DNA of 64,000 bases from Microcebus murinus (lineage: Eukaryota; Chordata; Mammalia; Primates; Cheirogaleidae). The stretch lies in contig NC_134108.1 of the NCBI RefSeq assembly GCF_040939455.1, forward strand, positions 81,636,001 to 81,700,000, in the 5' to 3' direction. The notes under the pieces are model-generated. The model made no database searches. It worked only from the letters and a program-made list of their open reading frames with translations, and was not told the origin of the DNA. Made by a program: the position numbers and the translations under genes. Positions 23,406 through 36,235 of this stretch are shown here, one piece after another (the stretch's first letter is position 1; each line of letters starts with the position of its first letter).

Positions 23406-24479
23406 TTTTGCATTGTACAATATACAATGATACATATTTTTAAAGTATATTAAGTGATTCATATTTTCAAAGTATATTTTATTATTCATAATTCTGCTTT
23501 CTCTTATGAATATTACTTTTACATATTTTAGCTTGTCATTATGTTTTCTATAAACTTAACTATGTTGTTAAGTTTTAAACAATGAAGAAATGCCAATCAT
23601 TGCTATTAGAGTGATTACTGCACATGTGACAAGTAATCTTTTCTTCTATTTAAAAAGAAAAACGGATATATGCAATGCCTACCTCTCCTGAGCCTGCCAT
23701 TGGCATCATATTTAATATGAGTTTATTATCTTCCAGAATTGTTTGCCTTTCTGTATGTATATTTCTTCTCTATATGCATTAAAAGATTTAGTAAATAAAA
23801 TCCTTGAAAGGAAAATTTTAAATCATTTAAATTAATTTTTGTAGTAAAATAACTAACATAAATTACAAGTAAAAATATTATGGCTCCCTAAGCATATTTG
23901 ACAATTGTAGTATTACTAAAATAGCTATTCTAAGAGTTCTAAATATGCAAATAAATGTTATGCCACTTATTTGCCATCATTCAAAATGTAATCAAATTTG
24001 CCATCATTAAAAATGTAGTCAAATATAAAAGAATTTGTCATACCAGTGTCTAAATTCTATCAATAGAAATTCTAGAAAAAAACTAAGGCCACCACCATTG
24101 TTTGGTATTCTGTGTGTACCAAATAGCCTAAGATCAGCATTTTAAAATTAATTCAAGATTTCAGATCTTTCATAGCTAGAAGCAGCAGCAATTGCAATAT
24201 TAAAACTGCATGTGTGGTTCTAAATATCAAACAGCTGGTTTATGCTATTTCTTTTGAATTTTCTCATCTAGATATAGTCCCAATCCTCATATGACTTTGC
24301 AAACTTATTCTAGCTATTACTTCAAGTTAGCTGGTAACTGTTAAAGAAATTAATTCTATTTCAAATAAATGACATCACAAATATTGATTTCATTTTTAGA
24401 GAAACCTGTGATTGTATTTAAACCAAAGTGATTCCTATTAGTTGATAAATTAGTACTTTGACATAGTATTTAAAATCAA
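23406..24479. other. AT-rich single-copy DNA
   Basis: No gene or clear repeat. Similar short blocks (ttgccatcatt-aaaatgta) recur at 23970-24020, a small local duplication. Confidence 0.35.
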
Positions 24480-24660
24480 GTCTTATATCTGGACTCTGCT
24501 ACTTGTGAACAAGTTATTTAACTTCTTTAAGCCTTAATTTATTCATATTCAAACTGGAAATAATACTTGGACTAAATCATTTAATGCATAGAAAGTCTAT
24601 AGTATAGGTCCTTGAACATAGTAAGTGTTCAAAAGGTACCTATTGTTTGCTGTACATATT
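24480..24660. mobile_element. MIR-like SINE fragment
   Basis: The order ctctgctacttgtgaac, taacttctttaagccttaat, aaactggaaataat, gtaagtgttcaaaaggt follows the MIR core and 3' region read in reverse. It is diverged. No target-site duplication expected at this age. Confidence 0.55.
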
Positions 24661-25464
24661 AATAAACAATAATTAGTAAAAATTTACAGTTATACTTGCA
24701 TCCTCTCCCTGAAGTAGATGATTTTTGAACAATGAAGAAATGCCAAAGCATCCTAGAAATTTATGTTCACTGAGGCTTTCTTCCCTGTTACAGCAACAAA
24801 GAACCAAAGTGCTATACAGCCATAGCATATGAATTCAATCTTGACATTTCCTAATTATTTCCTTGAGCCGCCTAGAGGATGATAGCACTTAGCTAAATCT
24901 CACTTATTTAAAGTGTTTACAGAATAAGATTTTATGGTTAGTTGAGTAAATGTTCTAGCTGTTGAAGGATTGCCATTCTACCACTCCACTGAAATGTCTC
25001 TCACCAAGTTTGGCAGGAACTTGAAAGAAGAATCCTTTTGTCTTCCTTTCTAACTTAATTCTTGCTGGCATTTCCAATAGCTGACTATTCCCTCCTTCCT
25101 GAAGCACTCACTCTTATTGGCCTCCCTCACCTGACACTCTCTGGGATTTCCTTCTAAATCTTCTTCTCAGACCTTTTTTCTATCTGATTTCTTAATATTG
25201 GGATCTATGAACCCTCCTATCCTCTCTAGAATGTCTCCCTAAGTGATGTCACCATTCTCTTGGCTTTAAATGATATCTGTAAGGTGATGAATCTAAAATT
25301 TACATCTCCCATCCAGTCCTTCTCTGAACTTTAGACTGTATAACCAGCTGCTTATTCAATATTTCCCCTTAGATATTGCCCAAATATCTATAACTAATAC
25401 ATCCACATTAAAGTCCTGATTTCCAATCACAACTTGTTCCTCTAATGCTCTTCCCAGACTCAGT
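24661..25464. other. Pyrimidine-rich single-copy DNA
   Basis: No gene. 25080-25460 is C/T-rich on the plus strand and may contain a very old L2 fragment; I cannot place it. Confidence 0.3.
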
Positions 25465-27490
25465 AATTGCCAAATACTCATTGCTTAGCTCCCATTTATA
25501 AGCGAGAACATGCGGTATTTGGTTTTTTGTTCCTGTGTTGATTCACTTAGAATAATGGCCTCAAGTTCTAACCAACCTACTGCAAAAGACAATTTTCATT
25601 CTTTTTGATGGCTATGTAGTAGTCCATGGGTTCTGTGTGTGTATACACATATATGTACATATATGTGATTGAGATATAGATAGATAGATAGATAGATAGA
25701 CAGACAGACACATATATACATTTTCTTTATCCACTCATCCGTTGGTGGGCACTTAGGTTCAGTCCATATCTTTGCAAGTTGTGATTTATGCTATGATAAA
25801 CATACAGGTGCAGATATATTTCTTTGTAAAATGACTTCTTTCCCTTTGGGTAGATCCCCAGTAGTGAGATTGCTGGATTGAATAGATCTACTTTTGTTCT
25901 TTGATGAATCTCCATGTTGTTTATAGAAGTACTAGATTACATTTCCATCAATAGTGTATAAGCATACCCTTTTCACCACATCTGCACTAGCAACTATAGT
26001 TTTTTTGACTTTTTAATAATAGCCATTTTGACAGGGATAAGGTGATGTCTCATTGTGGTTTTAATTTGCATTTCCCTAATGATTAGTGATGTTGAGCATT
26101 TTTTCATGTGTTAGTTGGCCATTTGTTTCTCCTCCTTTGAAAAATGTTTATGTCCTTAGCCCACTTTTTAATGGGGTTATTTGTTTTTCTCATGCTGACT
26201 TGTTTGAGTTGCTTATAGATTCTAGATATTAGGCATTTGTTAGCTGTATAGGTTAAGAATTTTTTCTCCCATTCTGTGGGTCATTGATTTATGATCAACT
26301 CTGTTGATTACATCTTTCCTATGCAGAAGCTTTTTAGTTTAATTAAATCCCATTTGTTCATTTTGCTTTGTTGTTGTTTTGGGGGTCTTAGTCACAAATT
26401 CTTCACCTAAGCCAATATCAAAGATAGTTTTTCCTAGGTTTTCTTCTAATATTGTTATGGTTTGAGATCTTACATTTAAGTCTTTAATACATCTTGAGTT
26501 AATTTTTATAAATGGCAATAGCGAGGGATCCAGTTTCATTCTTCTGCCTCAGGCTATCCAATTTTCCCAGCAACATTCATTGAATCGATTGTCCTTTCCC
26601 CAGTGTATTCTTTTGTCTGCTTTGTCAACAATCAGTTGGTTGTAGATATTTGGCTTTATTTCTGGGTTCTCTATTTTATTGCATTGGTCTACGTGTCTAC
26701 TTTTATACCAGTGAAATGCTGTTTTGGTTGCTATTGCCTTGTAGTATAATTTGAAGTTGGGTAATGTAATGCCTCCAAATTTGTTCTTTTTGCTTAGTAT
26801 TGCTTTAGTTATTCATGCTCTTTTTTGGTTCCACATGAATTTTAGGGTTGTGTTTTATAATTCTGTGGAAAATGACAGCATTTTGACAAGAATTGCATTG
26901 AATCTGTAGATTGCTTTGGGCAGTGCGGACATTTTAACAATATTGATTAATCCAGGCCATGAGCATGGTATGCTTTTTCATTTGTTTGTGTCATCTATTA
27001 TTTCTTTCATCAGTGTTTTATAGTTCTCCTTATAGAGATTTTTAACCTCCTTAGTTAAGTATATTCCAAGGTTGTCTTTTTATTTTTTGCAGCTATTGTA
27101 AATGTGATTGAGTTCTTGATTTGATTCTCAGCTTGTTTTTATTAGTGTATAGAAATGCTACTGATTTGTGTATGTTGATTTTATAACGTAAGAATTTACT
27201 AAATTTCATTTCTTAATTCTAGGATTCTTTCAGAGGAGTCTTTAGCATTTTCTAGGTATAAGATCATATTGTCAGCAAACAGGAATACTTTGACTTCCTC
27301 TTTTCCAATTTCCTTTTATTTCTTTTCTTGCCTGATTGCTCTGGCTAGGATTTCCAGTACTATGTTGAATAGAAGTGGTGAAAGTGGGCACCCTTGTCTT
27401 GTTCTAGTTCTTACGGGGAATGCTTTCAGCTTTTCCCATTCAGTATGATGCTGGAAGTAAGTTTGTTATATATGGATTTTATTTTCGAAT
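25465..27490 (-). mobile_element. Antisense L1 ORF2 fragment, about 2 kb
   Basis: Continuous inverted ORF2 from the C-terminus (tgcttagctcccatttataa) to the reverse-transcriptase region (ggttgtagatatttggcttt, ttggttgctattgccttgta, gggcacccttgtcttgttc). The 3' UTR and poly-A are missing at the left end, so it is truncated at both ends. Short minus-strand frames (25727-25915, 26339-26539) are ORF2 pieces broken by stops. It is interrupted by a gata/gaca microsatellite at 25676-25710. Confidence 0.85.
25676..25710. repeat. (GATA)n(GACA)n microsatellite
   Basis: Five or more ataga/taga units followed by three gaca units inside an L1, next to a gt/at-rich stretch (25634-25666). Likely polymorphic. 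Confidence 0.9.
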
Positions 27491-28087
27491 CTGTGGTGAT
27501 AATAATTTAATCTTTCTTTTATAATTCTTAAGACATTATAAGATCTTATATTTCAAGGGTCATTACCATGAATATTCTTTCTCTTTGTACATTGCTAAAA
27601 TGTCTTTACTATTTGAAGTTTCTGTTGTTTAGATCCTGATTAAATAGAAATGTACTCCACTCAGCTAGGAACATTTGAAAAACGTTTTATCAAGGTCTCA
27701 AAATAAATCTTTGTATATGTTTTAAAAACACTTGTTCCAGATCTTAAACCTTGCTGGAGGCATTTTTCAGGGTTGGCCTCAACAAAACTGACAAGGGCAA
27801 AACTTCCGTTGGGGTCTTTATGAACCTCTCCTTTTTCCCCGAGCAGAAATCTCTTACCATCCCCAGATGCATGCTGTTCTCAGGCTGCTTCTTGCTGCCC
27901 TGAATGTAACCCTGCTGCCCTTCCTGGATTTCACAATTCTTGGCTTTGTCCACAACCTCCTTCCTCATCAAAACTTGCCAGGTTTCTATTCTGTCCCCTT
28001 AGGTCCCAGCTAGGTGATTATCAAGATAATTTTGTAAATGAATCCAAGCCAGTGCTATTGCAATTTTATGTGATGCTCTTTTCCAAT
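27491..28087. other. Single-copy DNA, unresolved
   Basis: 27744-27971 is a GC-moderate patch with a 75-codon minus-strand frame. Its predicted protein has no motif I recognise and the region lacks promoter or splice context. It could be an old repeat or processed pseudogene fragment. Confidence 0.3.
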
Positions 28088-28100
28088 AAAAGTTAAGCTT

Positions 28101-28465
<365 letters not shown>

Positions 28466-28632
28466 AAGCTCTAACAGAGATCTTTAATGCATTCCCAATG
28501 GAGTGACTAAAGTAGAACCTTAGAATAATATATGTGGACGCTGAGGTTTCTTAAGGCCCTCAAATCACTTTTTTCCAAACTTGTGCAAATATGGCTCACC
28601 ATATATTTTAAGAAGGATATAGAGAATATCAT

Positions 28633-28971
28633 TGCTATAATTTGGATGTGTCCCCCAAATTCCGTGTGTTGGGAACTTAATCCCTAATGCAACAATATGA
28701 AGAGGCGGGGCCTTTAAAAGGTGATTGTGTTAGTTACCATGACAGTGCATGATAAAAGCCCATTTGGCTCTCAGAGCACCCCTCTTGACCTGTGATGCCT
28801 TTTTGCCATGTTATGACACAGCAAGAAGGGCCTCATCAGATGCAGCTGGCCAATCCTGAACTTCTAGGCTCCAGAAGGATGAGCCAAAATAAACCTCTGT
28901 TCTTTATAAGTTATCCAGTCTATTGTTATTGTATCTATTGTATTCTGTTATAGAAACAGAAAATTAAGACA
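28633..28971 (+). mobile_element. MaLR-type (MST/MLT1-like) solo LTR
   Basis: Begins tgctataatttggatgtgt and ends gaaaattaagaca. Internal landmarks fit an ERVL-MaLR LTR: gaggcggggcctttaaaagg, gccatgttatgacacagcaag, then aaaataaacctctgttcttt as the polyadenylation region. No internal retroviral sequence is attached, so it is a solo LTR. Confidence 0.8.
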
Positions 28972-31310
28972 ATTGGTCACACATGGTCTAATTTTCCGAC
29001 ATATAATTTGTTTTATATACGGTATTTTACTTTACTACTCATAATAACTTGCCAGGCAGCCATGGCTGCCCCTAACAATAGCAGGGTATTGCTCAAGAGG
29101 TCCACATACCATGCATGTAAATATTAGAAAGTTAAAAATAAATTTAATAACAATGATAAAAATACACTTTTTCCTTTTACCTCAGCATATACCTTCACAA
29201 AGACCTGAAAGTCCAGGCAGAGTTTAGAATTCAACAGAATAGACTGCATGGGATGAATTACCCTCTCACCTGAACCAAAATCTCATCCTTAATTTTTTTT
29301 TTTCATTCCTGGTTCCATCTGTAGCATGAAGGGCCTCACCCACACATATGTAAACAAGCCAATAAGTCTAAGGTCTGTCCACAGCACCTGCAAACAGCTG
29401 TCTTCATCATCCTTGGCCCTAGGAGTGTTCGCAACAGTTGCTTGGTCTTCCCCTAAGAAGATGGACCTAAGAAAGAGGTCTGCCAGGTTCTGCAGGGAGC
29501 TAATGGTCATTTGGTCAGGGAGTTTCAGGATTCCAGAAGCTCAGGCTTTGAGTAGCCAGGTACTCTTAGCTCTGTAGACTCCTAATGCTGAGAGCAAGTG
29601 CACATCCAGAGCAAGGATAAATGTAAATGCACTACTTAGAAGCCCTACTTCTAAAATGTAGGGCTCAAAGCAGGGACCTTCTTGCCTAGGCCTAACAGTG
29701 GTAGTAAAGACAGGTTCCCATTGTATAGATAAGAAACACTAAAGCTTGTAGAGAAATCTCAGAGCCTGACATTCAAGTCCAGGTCCACTTGATTAAAAAG
29801 CTTTTGCTGTTAAACTATAATGTTTACTATCAGGATTTAGGACATACCTACACACTTCCTCTGAAATTTTCCTCTATTTTCTATCAAGATTCTAACCAGA
29901 TCCCAGACTCAGTGCTACAAAGTGCCAAAGTCATAATGGTAAATGTGCTCCACACACTGGTAGTCTTGAGCAAACAACATTTATGGAGTCTGTAAACTCT
30001 TTTAAATCATCCAGGCAGTCTTGCCTATCATTGATTTCTCATTGCCATGACAACAAAAAGATAATGTATATCTGAAGACCTGGCCCTGACCCCTACCCCT
30101 AACCCATTCTTCTCACCATCCTTTGCCAACTGGAATAATTCTGGACACAGGTTGGGTAAGGGAATAAAAGAGAAATCATTGTTCCTTCAACTTCTTTAAT
30201 CCAGCTCTTGAAATATATAAGGCAACTATCAAAACTAAGAATATTGGAATTAGGACATAGGTTTTTGAAAAAATTTCTTATCAATCTATATTTGTGTCTA
30301 AAAAACACAAAAAGGACAGAAAGGAACATTAGGGAACTCTAATCATTAACATTAATTGTACATTGGGAATCTTTATCCTATTGATAGGGTGAGGTTTCTA
30401 CTACGTGCCAGTCATTGGAATACAGCAGGGAGCAAAATAGGGGAAGTTGCTAGTGTCACTCTGGGCAGAGAGACCAAAAAAATAAAAAAACACACACATA
30501 CATTATCCTTGAGAGACACGAGGAAGTAAAGAATAGCAGAATAAATAGTTAGGATGATGGAATGGTGGACGTGCTGGATAAGATGGTCAGGGCTTCTCAG
30601 CATAAACTTTTGAGTAAACCAAATCAAATCTGCCTGTGGAACATGAATAATTTTACTGTTACACCATCTAACATTTTATAATGCTCTTTCTACATCTTTG
30701 AAATCTGGTATTAGGTATAGGGTCAGAGTGTTAGAGCCAACACCAAAATAGAAAACAATATGAAAAAGAAAAGTTAAAGAAGAGAAAAAGAAGATAAAAT
30801 AGAAAGGAATGCTAACTTACTTTACATAGGTTGTTGAATGAGCAACACAACATTTCAACTTTCAAAGCAGTAGGTTTAATGTGTTAAATGACTTAAAGAA
30901 TCCATGTTTTCAGTGCATTTATTATAAAGAGAAATGCTGTGTGACTGATAGGGCATCAATTTTTAAATCAAAGCTTCTTGACCACCCTCAGAGTCCCTAT
31001 ACATAACTCCACCAGGAAAATCTGGTCATACTGTTATGAAGTGACACATTGTGTAAATAAGCAAAAACAACAGGTGTTATACATCTGTTCTTTCACAAAT
31101 CTTTAGAATGTATCTTTAGTGAAGCTATCGTAGAGTCTATAAATTATTAGAGAAAACCAGCTGAAAAACCACACCTATAGTGTTAAAAATCCAAGCCAAT
31201 AAGAGTTTAGGACTAGATCTAGCATTTTTTCTCAGTTTTGTCATGGACTGGAATAAGGAAATTGAAGTAAGTTTGCAGATATCTAAACCAAAGATCTAAT
31301 CATTCTAGTG
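28972..31310. other. Mostly single-copy DNA
   Basis: No confirmed gene. 29180-29700 is richer in GC than its surroundings and has overlapping frames on both strands (29289-29510 minus, 29326-29577 plus) with no recognisable motif. ggcctcacccacacatatgt and neighbouring sequence match no repeat I know. Confidence 0.35.
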
Positions 31311-31640
31311 CGCTGCTCAAAAATTTCTGGTGGCTTTTCATTGTCTATTCCAAACTGAGGCACTCAAGACTCTTTTACTCATCTTCCAAGACTCATGTCT
31401 TGAATATCTCCTTCCAAACTAACTCTCCTCCATCAAATTATTTACAATTCCAAAAACATGCCAGGCTTCGCACATGCTTTTTTGGCTGCTGCAATGTCCG
31501 TCCAATCCTCTTCCATCTGGGGAATATTTACTCTACTTTCAACATGTATTTCAAATGCCATGTCCTTCATGAATTCTGTGAGAACCAGCCCAGGCAGAGT
31601 TTATCACTCACTGCCTTGTGATCTAACAGACCTCAGCACC
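31310..31640. mobile_element. Possible ancient L2-type fragment
   Basis: The series ctggtggcttttcattgtct, gcttcgcacatgctttttt, gccatgtccttcatgaattc resembles the reversed L2 3' region. It is highly diverged. The two overlapping plus frames here are not supported as genes. Confidence 0.4.
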
Positions 31641-34179
31641 CACTTCTGCTTCAGCAGAGTCTATACTACATTTTAATAATCCATTTACATGCTGTCTCTT
31701 CTCTGTATTGAACATCTTGGAGGAAAAAGATTGCATTTTATTCATCTGTGTTTTCTTTAAATTTGACATTTACTAGGTATTCGTGTGATCAATTTGTAGG
31801 ATGAATTTAGTCTAAGGCAATACATTTGTACTAAAATCCAACAAATGAAAGGTTAGGAACTACCAAGGAATATATCCAGATATGGACTTAACATTTGTAA
31901 AAGGATATGTATAGTAAAGAATTCTAGAGAAATGTGGGAAAAATCACTAAAAGAAGGCTCAGCAAACATAATTTCAGTTACTTAGTGAGACAAAAATAGT
32001 ATGATTGAAGTTGCTCTCTGCCTCTACAGAAAACATATTCCCTGGTTCCTAATGTTTGTACTACTCTAAAACTGACCCGTTCTATCACATTTATTCAAAG
32101 TTCTACAGTTTTTCTCCTGTCACTTCAAAACTAGTACTTATTGCCAGAGGGTCTTAAACTTTAGGTTCCCTTTGAGCATGCTTAATTGATTCTTTCGGTT
32201 CTCAACAACTTGTCTGTTTTATTGACTCAGTTCTCTGAACTAGAGTTGTTTCCATCAACTTTTCTCAATTTCCACCATCACAATGAACCTATATTGTTTT
32301 TCTGATTACAATTCTCTAGCTCTGCTTCCCAAAGATATATCTATATCAATCATCTAAAGTCACCTAAAATTTTAAATTAATATATAGCATATATATTTTT
32401 TTTCCTAATTCATTCACTCTTCCTAATTTTTCCCTTTGAAGGGCTCTACTAGCTTTCTGACCTAATCATCTAACAGCCTCACAATTATCTTTGACTTTTC
32501 TCAAAGACAGGGGGTCAGAAACACTTTGTGCTTCACAACCTATGCATGGATAAGACAGGCCTAATTGTCTACTCTGCATTGACCATCTTTCTATCAAATT
32601 CAACATGCAACTTCCTCACCTGATTATCTTATTAGTAGCCTATAAAATAACACCCTAAAAAGCCCATTACCTCTTAGCTGCTCCTTTCCCAATCTCTCCT
32701 TGGCAGGTGCTATCTGCTCTCCTCATCTCAGATTTCACCCCCGCTTGGATTTTCTGTCTTATCAGGCACATGACTGCTCACTCCCACCTCTAAGCCTTCA
32801 CACATACCATTCCTTCTGCCTGGAATGCCCTCCCTACTGGCTCTCTTCTGCTAAGCCTAGTTTTTCTCTGCCTGCTTAAGATATACATTCTCAATACGGT
32901 CTGCCTTGGATAACTCAGCTCTGGTCCCATTCATTCTGCTTTTTTTTTTCCAGCATCTTTTCAGGGTTCTATATTAGCATCTCTATAGCCCTGCTTCTTT
33001 GTATTTCTATTTATCTTTCATTTTTCATTTGAATTTGCATTTACGATGCCAATTAACTACACCACCATGGTTTCTAACTCCGTATCTTCCTCTGCCTCTA
33101 GAACCATCCACTCTGTGTACTCACTTGGCATTTTTGCCTGCTGGAGAAAATGAACTAAAATTGCAGCAGGAGTGATTAAATGGAAAGTAGATGGAAAATT
33201 TCCATTTCTGGAAAATACCATCGGCTCCCATCTGTTTTGGATGGTTTCCTTGGATGAGAATGATTCAGATATAGAGATGGTGTCCCAATTGTGATAATAA
33301 TCACATTTTTTTCCCCACCTTTTTGCTCTTTCTCAGACTTGTCCATTTCTGTTTGAGGTTTTCCAGGAAACCCCACTTCATTTCCTTACCACTCTGAGAA
33401 CTCAGGCTGGACAAAACCTCATGGATGCACCTGCCAGTTATTTTCTCCATTTTGGATCCCCTAGGGAGAGAACAAATTTTCCACCCCTGGAGGTCACTGT
33501 TCTCTTTTTCACCCCGAAGAGATATTTCTACCCAAAGAACCCTATCATCCCTCCTTAGGAAGGGGCATTTATGCATGGTTTGCACCATCCAAACACCTAA
33601 ACATCTCAGCTCCTCATTTGCAGGCACCTATCAAAGATCACTCTGCTTAGACAGGATCCTACAGGTTTTGCTCCACTCATCAGCAAGGAGATACTGAAAG
33701 TCCACACATCTGAGAAGGGGTGTTTTTCTTTTCTTTACTTTCTTAAGGAATTACAGTAGTGCTTGATTTGGGCAAGAGGAGAGACATCAGCGTTCTCCCT
33801 TATTTTGGTGAGGATTAAGGGTGGGTATTGGAGTGCCTTTAGTTTATCCCCGCCATTTTCAGGCAGATGCAAATGCCTCTCCAGGTGCTCTGATCATCCT
33901 CACACCTTGTTCCTCCTCAAACTTCTCCTCCAAGGAGAGAAGATGAGCCTAAGTAGTCTTGGAACTGGGGGTGGGAAGAGGCAGTGAAATGAATTTCCTT
34001 TACCCTCCCATCATCTCCCACCCTCAAGCTGTGGCTCACAGTCACTCACTGCCTCTATTCCTGGATTGTTCTATTAAAACTGTGCATTTTCGGCATTCCG
34101 GGCCCTGCTCCTTTTGCTCTCCAGTGCACTGTCCCCTGAGGCTGCAGTGTATTCTGGTACCTTCTTCCTTTTCACCTTT
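31641..34179. other. Single-copy DNA upstream of the CpG island
   Basis: 32690-32890 may hold another reversed L2 fragment (tctgcctggaatgccctccc). The GC content climbs gradually from about 33.4 kb to the CpG island. Frames at 33301-33627 (minus), 33425-33697 and 33959-34321 (plus) show no domains. Confidence 0.4.
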
Positions 34180-34596
34180 TCACTCAGTGGAGCTCCTCTG
34201 GGGCTCCTGTATAACCCGGCCTGTCCGCCAGCTCCTGTGCCCAGCCCCTCGCCTGCGTCTCGCTCCCTCAGTCGCCTACCGGGCGTTCGGCTTGCACGCC
34301 TACCTGCTCACAGGGAGCTAGCGTGCCCGAGGGCGTGCTTGGTTCCGGGCCAACAAACTTCCTCGGGACCCTGCAGCGCCCTGGCTGGGCCGCGTGGCGC
34401 CGCCCCCCTCCTCACCGCCGGGTTGGTGGCAGCGCCCGCGCGCTCACGGCAGTGGCGGCTGGCTCCTCACAGCCGAGGCGGCGGCGGCGGAGGAAGGGGG
34501 CCGCGTCCTCCCCGCGCCCTGACCGGGAAGTTCCTGCAGCGGCGGCAGCGGCGGCGAGGACTGCGGGGACGGCGGCGGCGCGGGGTCCGGCCGCGC

Positions 34597-34605
34597 TGCG
34601 CATGC
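34597..34605. promoter_or_regulatory. NRF1-like site
   Basis: tgcgcatgc matches most of the palindromic NRF1 consensus (two GCGC half-sites around a central AT). NRF1 sites typically lie close to start sites in CpG-island promoters. The palindrome also places an ATG on each strand, which creates the apparent starts of short frames in both directions. Confidence 0.5.
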
Positions 34606-34676
34606 TGCAGGGTAATTAAGGAGCAGGGCTGGACGCTCCGGGACTACGGGGCCGGGGTGGCTGGAGTCCCGGGATC

Positions 34677-34706
34677 CCCGCCCGCGCCCGCGCCCGCGCC
34701 GCCCCC
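34677..34706. repeat. CCCGCG hexamer tract
   Basis: About four to five imperfect ccgcgc units followed by gccgccccc. It offers SP/KLF-type GC boxes and a potentially unstable GC-rich repeat. Confidence 0.8.
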
Positions 34707-34830
34707 AGGCAGCCGCACTCGGGAGAAAAACCCGCATGTCAGAATAGGTGACCCGGGCCGGAGAGCAGGGCGCCGGAACCTCGCGTCTCGCAGCGGGCTC
34801 CCCTGAACTGCCCCTCTCCCGCGCTTCCAG

Positions 34831-35319
34831 GGGGGTGACATAGTCTCCACAGGAAAAAAATAAAAATAAAAAATAGCAGAAGGTCTCAGGGCATGAATTT
34901 GTATTGAGTTTGTTTTGTGCCTTTAACCCCACAGATTTTTTTTTCTGATATATTTGACGTCTCTTCTCACCCGCATCAGCAGTGCTCATAGTTCTGCTTC
35001 CCAAACACACATAGCCCCCCCCCCAAAAAAAAAGATAACCCACCTAGAACTAAAGTGCAACGCATGCAGCCTGCATTATGTGAACATATGAAAACCAACT
35101 ACACTATATGGAGCGTAAGGAAGTGGCCATATCGCGCCAAGCGTTTTTGGTCCCGTCCCTGAGGTACCTATGGGAATGTTAAATTGCAGGTGTGCGCTAT
35201 TTACCCACCTAAATGCATTTCCACGTATAGCTGAGTGAAAACTTGGAAAGCAGATGCACGCGAATGACCAGACACATGAGCAGAGGACACAGCCCGGGCA
35301 TGTGTGAGAGAGAGAGAGC
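34831..35319. other. Interval between the CpG-rich blocks
   Basis: Low CpG. It includes an A-rich run (34853-34872) and a C9-10 run followed by A9 (about 35015-35033). No exon is recognised. Confidence 0.45.
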
Positions 35320-35470
35320 AAGTGGAAGGGCCCGTCGCAGAGCCGCGCAGCTTACCTTGAATTTGCGTTGGAGCCCCTCAGAGGCGCGGTGGAGTCCGGA
35401 CAGGGCTGCGTCGCCGCCGAGGAGAGGCCGGAGTTAGATCCCTGCGAGTGGGGAAGGGGGACGCATCTCT
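35320..35470. promoter_or_regulatory. CpG island (second block)
   Basis: CpG-dense 150 bp (ggcccgtcgcagagccgcgc, ggcgcggtggagtccgg, gctgcgtcgccgccgagg), about 0.5 kb from the main block and most likely the same promoter region. Confidence 0.7.
35356..35460 (-). other. Putative noncoding first exon, minus strand
   Basis: On the minus strand, sequence ending acgcaaattcaag is followed by gtaagc (35350-35355 on the plus strand). AAG followed by GTAAGC is a near-consensus 5' splice site and lies in the CpG-rich block. The stretch upstream has no ATG, so it would be a 5' UTR exon transcribed leftward, with its first intron covering the main CpG block. The start near 35460 is a guess from where CpG density falls. 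No downstream exon was identified. Gene unknown. Confidence 0.45.
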
Positions 35471-36045
35471 GCCCTTATTAGTCTCTCCCGGTGTGACCCT
35501 CCCACTCCACGAGGACGGAGGACTCCGCAAGACAGTACTCCGCCAACTCATGCACAGGTTTCCCTTAATTACAGCAGTGTCGCCTCAGAGCTGGGAATAA
35601 CAACGCCTTGAGAGGTTTATGTTTTACTAGCAGTTTCTGACACAATGACGGTTGGATGCAGATGCTTAAGAGTGTCTCTCACTTCTGATTAGGAAGAAGT
35701 GTCTTCAAAGTACTATTGTATGTGGCATACGTTCACAGGTAAATAATTGGCTTTTTTAATAGTTGAGCTAAAAAGGGTATCATTTAGGTTTCATTTTTTT
35801 CACTTTGATTTCAGGAGTTTTACATAAAGTTAATTAAGAGAGCCTGTTCCTCACCCCTACACCCCCCTTCTAATCATGCTCATGTATACAGGTTTGTGCG
35901 GCTTGGTTTGTCTCAGAGTTCACAAAAGTATTTTGTGATTTTAAATATCATATCTTTCCATGGAATGGTGCTACAAATCTTGGCTTTTGACCCCTTTGGG
36001 ATCCTGTTGAATATGTGAAGGTGTTATTTTTCTGCAGATTTCTGT
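35471..36045. other. Flank of the CpG island
   Basis: GC falls quickly to background. No exon or repeat is seen. Confidence 0.4.
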
Positions 36046-36235
36046 GTAGGGGTGTGTGTGTGTATGTGTGTGTGTGTGTATGTGTGTGTGGAGAGAAAGG
36101 GAAATAATATATATATATTTCAAGGCATGTATAGTAGGTATATGTACATATATAGCAGCTATATATGTAAATTTATAAATATATATACACATATAGTAGT
36201 ATAATATACACTATATATGTGTGTATATATGAAAA
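36046..36235. repeat. GT-rich microsatellite followed by AT-rich repeats
   Basis: (gt)n with interspersed gtat between 36050 and 36090, then irregular ta/tata arrays to about 36235. The minus frame 35971-36192 is translated repeat. Confidence 0.85.

Larger units (their letters stand above)
34180..34830. promoter_or_regulatory. CpG island (main part), putative promoter
   Basis: A sharp rise to high GC with dense CpG, the only such block in the window. It contains short GCG/GGC trinucleotide runs (34477-34491, 34537-34556, 34568-34580), a CCCGCG hexamer array (34677-34706) and an NRF1-like site (34597-34605), with no clear TATA box. These are usual traits of a broad, TATA-less vertebrate promoter. 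Open frames of 60-230 codons on both strands here are typical for GC-rich DNA with few stops. I cannot name the gene. Confidence 0.85.

Noticed and set aside
25676..25710. Possible CRISPR-like or other structured array
   Set aside because: It is a simple tetranucleotide microsatellite in a mammalian L1; no spacer architecture exists anywhere in the window.
27744..27971. 75-codon minus-strand frame in a GC-moderate patch
   Set aside because: No recognisable protein family, no splice sites in a convincing position, and no second exon nearby.
34412..34603. Minus-strand frame starting MRSAAGPR with an alanine-rich run resembling a signal peptide
   Set aside because: The run is encoded by GCC/GGC trinucleotide repeats and the ATG lies in the NRF1-like palindrome. 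There is no supporting splice evidence or recognisable mature sequence.
34601..34619. Possible coding first exon on the plus strand, ATGCTGCAGG followed by gtaatt
   Set aside because: The donor match is weak and the reading is explained by the NRF1-like palindrome; no downstream exon was found.
34114..34806. 230-codon plus-strand open frame in the CpG island
   Set aside because: GC-rich DNA has few stop codons. The predicted protein is Arg/Ala/Pro-rich low complexity without a domain, and overlapping long frames exist on the other strand (34444-35043).
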